Source: an uncultured Gammaproteobacteria bacterium
GTDB lineage: Bacteria > Pseudomonadota > Gammaproteobacteria > Pseudomonadales > Azotimanducaceae
Assembly (NCBI GenBank): GCA_913060615.1
Contig: CAJXUL010000003.1
Location: forward strand, 1 to 52,609
DNA length: 52,609 nt
Reading direction: 5' to 3'
The position numbers and the translations under genes were made by a program. The notes below the pieces were generated by a model. The model did no database searches. It was not told the DNA's origin and worked only from the letters and a program-made list of their open reading frames with translations. Shown here in pieces: positions 16,778 to 25,366 of the stretch (the stretch's first letter is position 1; each line of letters begins with the position of its first letter).

Positions 16778-18232
16778 CTACATATAAGCGGGCGGCGGTG
16801 TGAAACCAAACCCTGCTAATTCCAGCTTTTGCGCCACGCCAATGGTGATTAAATCACCCAGCTCAGGCCCAACGATCTGCACGCCAATGGGCAATCCATC
16901 TTTATTCAGCCCTGTGGGAATAACCGTAGACGGCAGGAAGGAGACGCCAGTAAGCCCGGCCCAGAACACTTGCTCAAAGTAAGGGCGTTCTTGGTTGTCT
17001 ACTTGCAACGTGCGCTCGGCAAAGGGTCGCTGGTCGTGCTTAAAGGCGGGAGTTGCCATCATAGGTGTGAGCAAAATATCGTATTTGCCGAAGAACTCAT
17101 GCCAGACCCAGCGCAGTTTGTGTCGGGCTTCATTGGCCTCGCCCCATTGCTTAAAGCTCGAAACTTGAGCGCGCAATACCTTTGAACTTTCGCGGTCGTC
17201 ATTTGGGTCTAAGTCTTTCACGTACTTGAGCAAATTCTCATAGTCCGCGTCAGACATGCGCATGGCCATAGTTGAGTGCAGTAGCTTGCGGTAAACGTCT
17301 TCTACATGTGCAGCAGAAAAATCAGGGCGCGCATCTTCATCAATCGTAGCACCTTCATCTCTTAATGCTTGAGCCACTAAATCCACTCTCGCTTCAACTT
17401 CTCGGCTGACAGGTGCCGATGCTTCGTTTTTCCAAACGCCGACTTTAAGGTCACTCAGAGGCCGGTTGCCTAACACTGGCAGGTCTAGCTTAAAGCCGCG
17501 AGACGTTATCTCATCAGGACCAGCCATCACTCTTACTGCGGTTTCCAGATCAAATGCAGATCTAGCTAGCGGACCGATTACTGAAATGTCAGATCCTGCG
17601 CGGCTGTCTCCTGGGGGTGCATGCCCACGCATCCAGAGTAAATTGTGGGTAGGCTTATGGCCGAATACCCCGCAGAAGTGCGCTGGATTACGAATGGAGC
17701 CTCCGATATCCGAGCCCGTTTCCAGCCCTGTTAAGCCAGCAGCTAGCGCTGCAGCGGACCCGCCAGAAGAACCGCCGGGAATACGCTCGTGGTCATAGGG
17801 GTTATTAGTTGTGCCGTAAATTTCGTTGTAGCTTTGAAAATCAGCCAAAGACAGCGGTACATTGGTTTTACCAAAGAGTGTAACGCCGGCTTGTTTGAGT
17901 TTCTTTACAGACTCGGCATCCTCATTTGGCACGTTGTCTGCCCATGCCGGATTGCCCCATGTGGTGGGCGTACCCGCAACGTTATAGGATTCCTTCACTG
18001 TCATAGGTACGCCGTGAAGAGGGCCGCAAGATTCACCTCGCGCCATCTTGGCATCTGCTTCCTCGGCATCTTTCAATGCCTCTTCGCGGATATCCACAAT
18101 GATCGCATTGAGGTCACCGTTGTATTGGTCCACGCGACCTAAATAGTGATTAAGCAGCTCGACTGCGGAAATTTCTTTGTTTTGTATTTTTGCGGCCAAC
18201 TGTGTTGCCGAAAGAAATGCTAGTTCGCTCAT
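16778..18232 (-). CDS. Amidase signature family enzyme
   Basis: A 484-residue amidase. The Ser-cisSer-Lys triad is visible: Lys80 in MTVKES, Ser155/Ser156 in GGSSGGSAAALAAG, and the nucleophile Ser179 in GSDIGGSIRNPAHFCG. Full length for the family. The start at 18232 is preceded by GGGAGGGAAG; an upstream in-frame ATG at 18259 would swallow that site. Family members hydrolyse amides, from fatty-acid amides to aryl amides; there are no adjacent gatB or gatC genes, so it is not the glutamyl-tRNA amidotransferase subunit. Co-directional with the MBL hydrolase and small membrane protein upstream. No signal peptide. Confidence 0.88.
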   Translation of the reverse strand: MSELAFLSATQLAAKIQNKEISAVELLNHYLGRVDQYNGDLNAIIVDIREEALKDAEEADAKMARGESCGPLHGVPMTVKESYNVAGTPTTWGNPAWADNVPNEDAESVKKLKQAGVTLFGKTNVPLSLADFQSYNEIYGTTNNPYDHERIPGGSSGGSAAALAAGLTGLETGSDIGGSIRNPAHFCGVFGHKPTHNLLWMRGHAPPGDSRAGSDISVIGPLARSAFDLETAVRVMAGPDEITSRGFKLDLPVLGNRPLSDLKVGVWKNEASAPVSREVEARVDLVAQALRDEGATIDEDARPDFSAAHVEDVYRKLLHSTMAMRMSDADYENLLKYVKDLDPNDDRESSKVLRAQVSSFKQWGEANEARHKLRWVWHEFFGKYDILLTPMMATPAFKHDQRPFAERTLQVDNQERPYFEQVFWAGLTGVSFLPSTVIPTGLNKDGLPIGVQIVGPELGDLITIGVAQKLELAGFGFTPPPAYM

Positions 18233-18419
18233 GGTTCTTCCCTCCCGAAAAAGTGCCAATAAGTTTTAGAAGTCAGCTTGGACTGTGCAGGGTTAGCTGG
18301 AAATTTTCAAGGTATGGGGTATTTGGGTATGTTGGAAAAGGTTTGGGGACTGCCGGGCTGACGGTTGTACTCCAGGCTAAGAGTTTGCTGTGGGTTAGAG
18401 CACTTTGCCGGCGTTGTTT

Positions 18420-18683
18420 TTATTTTGTGCTTTGAATGCGCAGTTTCTCCATCCAAACCTCAATGTGTTTTCTGGCGGGGGGTATATCTAGCCCGATAAG
18501 TGCCACGCCTAATGGCAGCATCCAAAACCCCAGTATAGGCAAGAAACCAAACACGCCGCCTACCATACAAAGTAGCCCGACAATGCTGCGAATGCCTGGC
18601 GGCAATTTATCTTGACCAAATTTTAAGACCCGGTAACAAATACCCGCAATGCGTGTCTTCAATGCGGGTGTTTGTTCAGACAT
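18420..18683 (-). CDS. Small membrane protein (PGPGW-like)
   Basis: 87 residues with two hydrophobic segments (about 34-47 and 50-63) separated by a short turn: GIRSIVGLLCMVGGVFGF and ILGFWMLPLGVALIGLD. This pattern, with LPPG before and PPARKHIEVW after, is found in small proteobacterial membrane proteins of unknown role sometimes named PGPGW. It begins 37 bases after the MBL hydrolase stop and is probably co-transcribed with it. The ribosome binding site is weak. Confidence 0.65.
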   Translation of the reverse strand: MSEQTPALKTRIAGICYRVLKFGQDKLPPGIRSIVGLLCMVGGVFGFLPILGFWMLPLGVALIGLDIPPARKHIEVWMEKLRIQSTK

Positions 18684-18720
18684 TTTATTTATTCAGCTAA
18701 ACGATTGGTTAATCGGTTGA

Positions 18721-19851
18721 CTAAACGTACGTCGGTGCTTCATTGGGCGCATCGTGATCGTTCGGATGCGCACGCCTTGCTAACGTTGGATCGATGGAAC
18801 GGTATTTGTAAACGCCTTCATCATTCAGTTCGCGTTCGATCCGATTGCGGTGAATTAGCAAGTGCACATGGGCTATTGCCTCGCCCAACGCCATCATCAT
18901 TTGTGGAGGTCCTAGCTCTCTAGAGAACAAGACCGGGAGCAATTCTTTTGCGTCTTTTGGTTCAATACAGGCTTCTTCGATGGCCAACATTCTGTCGTCG
19001 TGGTGGCTGATCAAATCGCGTAGCCGCGCTTTTACTCCATAAAATGGTAAGTTATGTGCAGGTAATACAAAGGTATCGTCAGGGATTACTTTTAGGAAGT
19101 GATCGTGTGAGGTCATCCAATTATGCATGGGGTTAGCATTGGGCTCCGACGGATGAACGCTGACGTTTGAGGTGATGATGGGTAAAATTTGATCACCGGA
19201 AATCAGTACTTTAAGTGCGGGGCAGTATAAGCACGCGTGCTCTGGTGAATGCCCAGAACCCACCACAATGCGCCAATCGTTGTTGCCTATGGTGAGCACT
19301 TGACCATCTTCTAAGCGCTCAAAACCGCCACTCATAGTGGGCATGTTCATGCCTTCGGCTGCGCGTGTGGACCACATCTTTTCAATCTGTTCCATGTAGT
19401 CGTCAGGCATACCCGCTTGTTTGTAAAATTTCTTGCCAATCCAATTGTTGTGGCTAAAGCCGCCGCTGCTGGAAAATGCTCGAGCTTGGTAATATTCGCC
19501 GCATGTCATATAAAGCGGGCACTGAAATTTGTTGGTGATCATTAACGACTGACCAATATGGTCAGGGTGCATGTGGGTGCAGATGACGCCGATGACGGGC
19601 TTACCTTGCAGCTCGTCAGCAAAGATTTTTTCCCACAAGGTTTTGGTTTGATCGTTACTTAGTCCGGTGTCCACAACCCACCAGCCCTCGATGTCTTCAA
19701 GCAAGTAAAGGTTGATGAAGCCTAAGGAGCCGGGCATTGGCATGGCCAACCAACGTACGCCGGGGGCGACTTCCATGGTTGTACCAGCGTCGGGTCTCTC
19801 GGTAAGCGGATAAGTTATCTCTGTATGTTCTTTTTGGTTTTCTATATTCAT
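18721..19851 (-). CDS. MBL-fold metallo-hydrolase
   Basis: A 376-residue metallo-beta-lactamase-fold hydrolase. The zinc motif THMHPDHIGQ places ligands at His93, His95, Asp97 and His98; VVDTGLS precedes it and GSGHSPEHACLY supplies the next histidine. The C-terminal part (about 280-376) looks like the helical domain of LACTB2-type proteins. Family members cleave thioesters, lactones or glyoxalase-type substrates; the neighbouring CoA transferase and amidase suggest acyl-CoA metabolism, but this is inference. No strong ribosome binding site, and a TATACT box lies only eight bases before the ATG, so the message may be leaderless. Confidence 0.85.
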   Translation of the reverse strand: MNIENQKEHTEITYPLTERPDAGTTMEVAPGVRWLAMPMPGSLGFINLYLLEDIEGWWVVDTGLSNDQTKTLWEKIFADELQGKPVIGVICTHMHPDHIGQSLMITNKFQCPLYMTCGEYYQARAFSSSGGFSHNNWIGKKFYKQAGMPDDYMEQIEKMWSTRAAEGMNMPTMSGGFERLEDGQVLTIGNNDWRIVVGSGHSPEHACLYCPALKVLISGDQILPIITSNVSVHPSEPNANPMHNWMTSHDHFLKVIPDDTFVLPAHNLPFYGVKARLRDLISHHDDRMLAIEEACIEPKDAKELLPVLFSRELGPPQMMMALGEAIAHVHLLIHRNRIERELNDEGVYKYRSIDPTLARRAHPNDHDAPNEAPTYV

Positions 19852-19859
19852 AACCGCAA

Positions 19860-19865
19860 AGTATA
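19860..19865 (-). promoter_or_regulatory. Candidate -10 box for a leaderless MBL hydrolase message
   Basis: TATACT on the minus strand ends eight bases before the ATG of the MBL hydrolase, with no Shine-Dalgarno sequence in between. Transcription from it would begin at or next to the start codon. No good -35 box is visible. Confidence 0.3.
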
Positions 19866-20100
19866 GCCTGTAGTGGTCTAGGCTGCCTTATCTGCGTAAG
19901 CGGAATCTGTAAAATCCTAATAAAATTTATCACAGTATTATTTTTACGCTCGCTTCTTTGAATCCTAAACAAATCTGAATAACGTTCATCCATGCTGGTG
20001 AAAACCAGCGAATATGCTAGTTTCTTTAAACATGGGGGCGCCGACTTTTAGCATAAAGGGCGGTGTTACAGTCCAAGAGGCGGTGAGTCGGGGGGCTTAA

Positions 20101-22401
20101 GTGAAGCAAATATTAAACGGCATTACCGTTGTAGAAGTGGGTAACGGACCCTTATCAGGCATGGTGGGTATGGTTCTGGCAGATTTCGGTGCGCAAGTAG
20201 TTTGGTTTGAATACGGACAAGCAGAAAGTGAATACCGGGTTTGGCATCGGGGTAAGCTGCGTGTAAGCGTTAATTTGGCCGTGGCAGCGGGCAGTGCCTG
20301 TGAGGATGCTGCCAAGATACGCCAGCATATTTTGGCTTCTGCCGATGTATTTCTGACGGATTTATCTGCTGCCGCTCTGGCGCAACTGGGCCTAAGCTGG
20401 CCTGATTTTGAACCTTCACGGCCCGATTTGATTCAAGGCCAGATCAGCGGCTTTGGTGAAGACAATAAATACAGTCATCTGGCAGCCAACGGTGAAAGTT
20501 TAGCGGCGGATGAATCTATAGTAGCAGCTGCCATTGGTCGCATGATGGTTTTTGAGGGTGTGGCCCAGCGTCCGGGTCCAGTGTACCCGGCTCTTAAAGT
20601 GGGTACTCATGGCGCGAGCCAAGCCATGCTTGCGGGCATTTTGGCCCAGCTGTTTAACAGAACTGAGACCGGTCACGGGCAGTTACTGCGCAGCAATATG
20701 CTCCGCGCCCTTACCGCTTACGACCTTGTGGGCCTGGGTGCCAGCCAAGTAGACCCCTCGCCGGTGCCTGATACAAACCCCCATGCGGTGCTGCCCATGC
20801 TCAATTATCAGCCTGTGCAATGTGCCGACGGGCGCTGGTTACAGTTGGGGAATTTGTTGCCTCACCTACAAGCTAATTTTCTCAAAGCTGCGGGCCTTGA
20901 GGATGTGCTTGAGGAAGTTGAGTTACTCGAAGAGCCTTTTAGCGAAGCAGTGATTGAAGACTTTAGGCGACGTATTTGTCTACAAATGCAGACCCGCACT
21001 CAGCAGCAATGGATGGATATTTTCTTAGCCGATGGCGGTGTTGCCGGTCATCCTTATCAAAGCACCCAAGAAGCATTATTAGATGCAGACATAGTGGCTA
21101 ACGGCCACAGCGACACAGCAGGTGGCGTAACTCAGCTCGGTCTTTTGGGTGATTTCACCGCAACGCCTGGGCAGGTCGCTGGCGCGCCTGAAGCCATTTC
21201 TATGGTCGCTCTTGCGCTTAAGAATTTGCCTAACGCGGCGCCTATTGATGCATCTAAGACAGAGGCAACATTGCCTTTGGCTGGCGTGACCATAGTGGAA
21301 GCCGCGGCCATTATCGCCTCGCCTTTTGGCGCCAGCATGTTGGCGGACCTTGGCGCTCGGGTGATCAAGATAGAACCCATAGAGGGTGACCCCTTTCGTG
21401 TCATGGCCTTTGGCTTGGGTGCAGCTCGGTGTAATACGGACAAAGAGAGTATTGCCCTGAACCTGAAATCGGTTGAGGGACAAAAAATAGCCCAATCTCT
21501 GATTGCTAAGGCGGACTTGTTTATGCACAACTACCGGCCGGGAGTGCCAGAGCGTTTGGGGCTAGATTACGCAAGTCTGTCCGAACTCAATCCCAAGCTC
21601 GTGTACATGTCCGTGAATGGCTACGGCCCTAATGGACCTGGCGTACTGCGTCCGTCTACGCACCCCATACCGGGCGCGGCGCTGGGGGGCGTACTTTATC
21701 AATTTGGACAGTTGCCTAGCCAGCTGCAAGCCTACCCCGAGTTACTTGAGACCAGCCGGCGTTTATTTCGCGCCAATGAGGTCAACCCAGATCCAAATAC
21801 GTCTTTTGTGGTGGCTAGCGCTGCCACTATGGGTCTGCTTGCCGCGCGTAGGTTGGGCAAAGGGCAGATTGTTTATCTAGATATGTTTGGCGCCAATGCT
21901 TACGCGAATTTTGACGACTTTTTGTTGCAGGCGGAGGCCAGTAGCAGGGTGGCATTGGATGTAGATTATTTGGGTAAAGGGCCTTATCACCAGCTTTATC
22001 CCTGTAAAGAGGGTTGGCTTTTTGTGGGCCTCAGCAGCAAAGCAGAACAACAGCAATTCCACGAGGTGGTAGGCGATTTTGCCGACCTAATGAATTTGTC
22101 TTCGCAACAGTGGGAGCAAAAGCTTCTGCCGTTGGGGCTAGGGTGTATTCAAGCAGACGGCCCAACGCCGGGAGAGCGCATTCAAGCCGAGCATTTTGTC
22201 GGCAGTGAGTTGGCTGTGCAGTTCACCCACCTTTTGCATGGGGCAGGGTTACGGCATGGTGCGATGTCTGAATGGCCGCAGTTGCAGCGCACCCTGCAAG
22301 GGCCGTGTGAAGCAGGGGACAGCACCGACGCGCTAATGGGTGAGTTGGGTTTTACCGCGCCTGAAATTGCTCAATTGAAAACAAGCGGCGCTATTCATTA
22401 G
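20101..22401 (+). CDS. Double-domain CaiB/BaiF (family III) CoA transferase
   Basis: 766 residues made of two family III CoA-transferase modules in tandem. The first (about 1-375) opens with LNGITVVEVGNGPLSGMVG; the second (about 390-766) opens with LAGVTIVEAAAIIASPFGASMLADLGARVIKIE and holds NYRPGVPERLGLDYASL and VYMSVNGYGP. Such enzymes move CoA between carboxylic acids. Around the position of the catalytic Asp the first module reads PALKVGTHGAS, with no acid, while the second has NPDPNTSFV, so only the second may be catalytic; this alignment is by eye. The start is GTG after a G-rich stretch. The desaturase follows 104 bases downstream. Confidence 0.87.
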   Translation: MKQILNGITVVEVGNGPLSGMVGMVLADFGAQVVWFEYGQAESEYRVWHRGKLRVSVNLAVAAGSACEDAAKIRQHILASADVFLTDLSAAALAQLGLSWPDFEPSRPDLIQGQISGFGEDNKYSHLAANGESLAADESIVAAAIGRMMVFEGVAQRPGPVYPALKVGTHGASQAMLAGILAQLFNRTETGHGQLLRSNMLRALTAYDLVGLGASQVDPSPVPDTNPHAVLPMLNYQPVQCADGRWLQLGNLLPHLQANFLKAAGLEDVLEEVELLEEPFSEAVIEDFRRRICLQMQTRTQQQWMDIFLADGGVAGHPYQSTQEALLDADIVANGHSDTAGGVTQLGLLGDFTATPGQVAGAPEAISMVALALKNLPNAAPIDASKTEATLPLAGVTIVEAAAIIASPFGASMLADLGARVIKIEPIEGDPFRVMAFGLGAARCNTDKESIALNLKSVEGQKIAQSLIAKADLFMHNYRPGVPERLGLDYASLSELNPKLVYMSVNGYGPNGPGVLRPSTHPIPGAALGGVLYQFGQLPSQLQAYPELLETSRRLFRANEVNPDPNTSFVVASAATMGLLAARRLGKGQIVYLDMFGANAYANFDDFLLQAEASSRVALDVDYLGKGPYHQLYPCKEGWLFVGLSSKAEQQQFHEVVGDFADLMNLSSQQWEQKLLPLGLGCIQADGPTPGERIQAEHFVGSELAVQFTHLLHGAGLRHGAMSEWPQLQRTLQGPCEAGDSTDALMGELGFTAPEIAQLKTSGAIH

Positions 22402-22505
22402 CGCGGTTTAGGCTCGTTTATGCCCGTATATGCAATGGAACTGATGCTTTAGGGGGAGTAAGATCTAAGCCCCAGTATTTTGAATATGGATCTCGAGAGG
22501 TCTAA

Positions 22506-23429
22506 ATGAGTGATTTACAACGTCCCGGCGATTTCTTCTCGCCGACTGAAATAGCCTACCTGCGTACAGTATCTAGCTGGCGTAGCACCTTGGCTATTGT
22601 GCATTGCTGGGGTGTCATTTTGGGCGCCTGGGTTGTGGCCAGCATTTGGACCAACCCGCTGACCGTTATTTTAGCCATTATGATCATTGGTGCTCGGCAG
22701 TTGGGTTTATTTGTTCTTACTCATGACGGTGCGCACGGTGCGTTGTACGCCAACCGCAAGGTTAATGATTGGGTCTGTGAGTGGATTCTTAATCGACCTT
22801 TTACTGATGAAAAAATTGATACCTACCGCAAGTACCATGTAAAACACCATGTGAATACTCAGCAAGAAGACGATCCAGATCTTGCGCTGTCAAAACCTTT
22901 TCCAATTTCTAAATCTTCATTTCGTCGCAAAGTCATACGCGACCTCACTGGGCAAACCGGTTGGGATCAATATGGGCGTATTTTCCGTGCCGCATTTAAG
23001 GGCGACACGCTAAGTCAACGCCTAGCAAACGCTTGGCGCAGAATTGGCCCCAACGTGGTGATCAATTTGTTGTTCTTGGCGGGCTTCGCAGTGGCGGGGG
23101 TTTGGTATATGTACTTCCTGTTGTGGTGGGTACCAGCGTTAACTTGGAACCGCTTTGTTGTGCGCCTTAGAAATATTGGTGAACATGCGGTAGTGCCAGA
23201 CAATGATGACCGCCTGCGTAATACTCGAACGACTATTGCCAGTTGGTGGGAGCGTGCGCTGATAGCACCCTACAACGTGCAGTATCATTTGGAGCACCAC
23301 TTGGTGGTTAACTGCCCTCATTACAAGCTCAGAGATGCGCATAAAATGCTCATTGAAAAAGGCTTTGAGGATCAGATGGAAATTCAGAAAGGCTATAAGG
23401 CGATCTTGGCGTTAGCGGTGCCTTCTTAG
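22506..23429 (+). CDS. Fatty acid desaturase family membrane protein
   Basis: A 307-residue membrane di-iron enzyme. The three histidine boxes are present: HDGAHG (about 74-79), HVKHH (about 111-115) and HLEHH (about 260-264), with hydrophobic helices before the first box and between the second and third. It introduces a double bond or hydroxyl group into an acyl or similar lipid chain; the head substrate cannot be read from the sequence. The start is ATG 22506 after GAGAGG. Co-directional with the CoA transferase. Its TAG stop is the first triplet of an 11-bp tandem repeat. Confidence 0.87.
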   Translation: MSDLQRPGDFFSPTEIAYLRTVSSWRSTLAIVHCWGVILGAWVVASIWTNPLTVILAIMIIGARQLGLFVLTHDGAHGALYANRKVNDWVCEWILNRPFTDEKIDTYRKYHVKHHVNTQQEDDPDLALSKPFPISKSSFRRKVIRDLTGQTGWDQYGRIFRAAFKGDTLSQRLANAWRRIGPNVVINLLFLAGFAVAGVWYMYFLLWWVPALTWNRFVVRLRNIGEHAVVPDNDDRLRNTRTTIASWWERALIAPYNVQYHLEHHLVVNCPHYKLRDAHKMLIEKGFEDQMEIQKGYKAILALAVPS

Positions 23430-23481
23430 TAAAGAGTTAGTAAAGAGCTAATAAAGAGTTAATAGAGAGCTAATAAAGAAT
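23427..23481. repeat. 11-bp tandem repeat, 5 copies, starting at the desaturase stop codon
   Basis: Five copies of a unit near TAATAAAGAGT, alternating between endings GT and GC, run from the TAG stop of the desaturase. Every copy begins with TAG or TAA. A sixth, more diverged copy (TAACGGAAAGT) may follow. Confidence 0.85.
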
Positions 23482-23639
23482 TAACGGAAAGTCGCTTCAA
23501 AACAAGATGATCAGCTAACGGATTTTAAACAGCAGTATCTACTCAGTGCATATAAAGAACAGTCACCGCAGATAAAGAAAAGGCAGTGTGGATTTTACCC
23601 AGACTGCCCATTCCCCCGCTTTAACAGCCAGCTACACCC

Positions 23640-24125
23640 CTAAGTCTTTTTTGCTCTCTGAGCATTAATAAACTCAATCAAAGTCAGCGTTTCTGCTGCG
23701 TCCATACGCCCTACGGGTGAGTTACTGTAAGTGGATGCCATGACCTTGCCGCTCTTGGTGAGGATGAATTCGCTTGGCTGAATAAAGTCTCTACCCTCAT
23801 CCCACCACGCGCCTAGGCTGTCGCCTTGTGCTCGTGTGACCCCATGGGCTACTGGAAAGCCCAGTGGTTGTGCTACCTCACTGGTTTTCTCTAACGAGTC
23901 TACGGCGGCGGCAATCATCGTTACCCCTTGTGCTGCAAGCGCTTCACGGCGCTCTTCATAGCCGGCTAACAGTCGGCGGCAGTAAGGTCACCAATGGCCG
24001 CGATAAAACAGCACTACGGTAAATGGACTGGTGAGATCAGCAGGGAGGTTTATTTCACTGCCGTCTACGCTTGAGAGGGTAATGTCTGGAAACATATCCC
24101 CCGGTTGAAGTTTTTCGACCATCAT
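23640..24125 (-). CDS. Peroxiredoxin-like (AhpC/TSA) protein with predicted selenocysteine
   Basis: About 160 residues of a thioredoxin-fold AhpC/TSA-type protein, read through an in-frame TGA at 23990-23988. Before it the frame reads FYRGHW and after it PYCRRLLAGYEE, so TGA falls exactly on the first residue of the usual WCPYC active site: a UxxC motif. Frame and similarity are continuous on both sides. The second part begins at an internal ATG (23918), which a gene finder would wrongly take as the start. Two ATGs (24125, 24122) follow AAGGA; the second is better spaced. A hairpin with a G in its apical loop follows the TGA. Likely a thiol-dependent peroxidase or reductase. Sec-bearing members of this class are known from marine bacteria; a point nonsense mutation is the alternative. 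Confidence 0.8.
23954..23986 (-). promoter_or_regulatory. Candidate bacterial SECIS hairpin
   Basis: Directly after the TGA, the minus-strand RNA can form a lower helix (CUUA with UGAAG, G bulged), an internal loop, an upper helix GCCG/CGGC, then an A.C mismatch, a C-G pair and the loop UGUUA. A G occupies the second loop position, 18 bases from the UGA, which fits the general bacterial SECIS rule of a guanine at the start of an apical loop about 16-37 bases downstream. Folded by eye only. Confidence 0.5.
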
Positions 24126-24211
24126 TTTTCCTTTTTATTTTTTGCGAATCTTTCCTAAACAAAGCTCATTAAACTCATGACGCTAAGTCAAAAAAACCTT
24201 TTTCTTGGACT

Positions 24212-25366
24212 CTAAAATAGACTGTCAAAGTCTCTGCGCTCGTTGCTGCCGCGGCAGCTTTGAATACATTTGGCCAGTATCGGAATGCCGGCGCTGATTT
24301 GTTCGAATGTCAGGTGGCCAAAAGCCAATCGTAAATAGGCCACATCTTTGCGTTGGTAGTGAAATGACTGGCCCGGTAGGAAGTTAAGGCCTTCGCCCAA
24401 TGCCATGTCGCGCAGTGCTTTTCTATCTACGTCTTCGGGTATGCGCACCCAAATAAACAGTCCGCCAACGGGTTCGGACCAAACACAGATATCGCTTAAC
24501 TCGCTTTCTAGACCCGCAATAGTCAGATCTCGTTTCTCTTTGAGTATGGGGTTGGTGGCTTTAGCGTGGGCTTGAATACCTTCTTTATAGAACTCTGCAG
24601 CGATGGCGGCAGCCAAATAGTTACTGCCGGCATCGTGCCGGCGCGCCATGATTTTTTCTAACATGGGAGGGCGTGCGTAGATGTAACCCAGCCTCAGTCC
24701 TGGGGCGAGAATTTTTGACAGCGAGCAGAGGTAAATCTGATTCGGGTCGTCGTCCAGCGCGTAAAACGCGGGTTCTAGCGGGCCATCGTAGTGCACGTCT
24801 GCGTAGCAATTGTCTTCAACAATGGGCACATTGTAGTGCTTGGCCAGTTCTATAATTTGTAGTCGACGGGCCTTGGGCATAACAAAGCCCGTAGGGTTTT
24901 GGTAAGTGCTGATAGTGTAAATAAACTTCGGTAGGCGCTTTTCTTTGTCTAGCCTAGATAAAGCTGCTTCTACAGCGTCAGGACACATGCCGCCCTCATC
25001 TAAGGGAATGCCCACCATGTCGTACTTCAGACTGCGGTACGCACTGAGCGTGCCGGGGTAGCAGTATTCTTCTACCAACACCGTGTCGCCAGGATTATCT
25101 TGTAGAGCCTCTGCAGTGAGCGTGACGCCTTGCATAGAGCCATTGGTCAGAAGTAAGTGATTTGGATCAATTTTTAGACCTTCACGATCTGCTTCGCGTT
25201 CAGCCATGGCGATCCGCATGCCCTCATGCCCTAAATTCCCCGGATATTGGGTCAACGCCTCTGCTTGTTCTTCAATGACCTTAGTTGCAGCGGCTTGCAG
25301 TGCGGCCACCGGAAATGTTGCAGGGTCTGATCGACCACTACCGAAATCGTATTTTATTTTAGACAT
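24212..25366 (-). CDS. PLP-dependent aminotransferase, fold type I (class I/II)
   Basis: A 384-residue aminotransferase resembling the catalytic domain of MocR/2-aminoadipate-type enzymes, without the DNA-binding domain. The PLP lysine is Lys218 in CSLSKILAPGLRLGY; Asp185 (VEDNCYAD) and Asn157 (TYQNPTG) would hold the ring, and the C-terminal Arg that binds the substrate carboxylate lies in YLRLAFGH. Its start overlaps the end of the TIM-barrel gene by eight bases, so the two are coupled. Amino donor and acceptor unknown; the sugar-type neighbours leave an amino-sugar or amino-polyol substrate possible. Confidence 0.87.
   Translation of the reverse strand: MSKIKYDFGSGRSDPATFPVAALQAAATKVIEEQAEALTQYPGNLGHEGMRIAMAEREADREGLKIDPNHLLLTNGSMQGVTLTAEALQDNPGDTVLVEEYCYPGTLSAYRSLKYDMVGIPLDEGGMCPDAVEAALSRLDKEKRLPKFIYTISTYQNPTGFVMPKARRLQIIELAKHYNVPIVEDNCYADVHYDGPLEPAFYALDDDPNQIYLCSLSKILAPGLRLGYIYARPPMLEKIMARRHDAGSNYLAAAIAAEFYKEGIQAHAKATNPILKEKRDLTIAGLESELSDICVWSEPVGGLFIWVRIPEDVDRKALRDMALGEGLNFLPGQSFHYQRKDVAYLRLAFGHLTFEQISAGIPILAKCIQSCRGSNERRDFDSLF

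Noticed and set aside
16778-18232. GatA subunit of the tRNA amidotransferase.
   Set aside because: No gatB or gatC beside it, and the sequence around the triad fits general amidases.
23640-23918. A separate 92-residue gene beginning at ATG 23918.
   Set aside because: The upstream frame continues the same fold with the N-terminal half of the active site, and the ATG at 24122/24125 has a good ribosome binding site; the short form lacks the active site.
23640-24125. Pseudogene by nonsense mutation.
   Set aside because: Possible, but a TGA exactly at the redox Cys with a fitting hairpin behind it, and no other damage in 160 codons, is better explained by selenocysteine.
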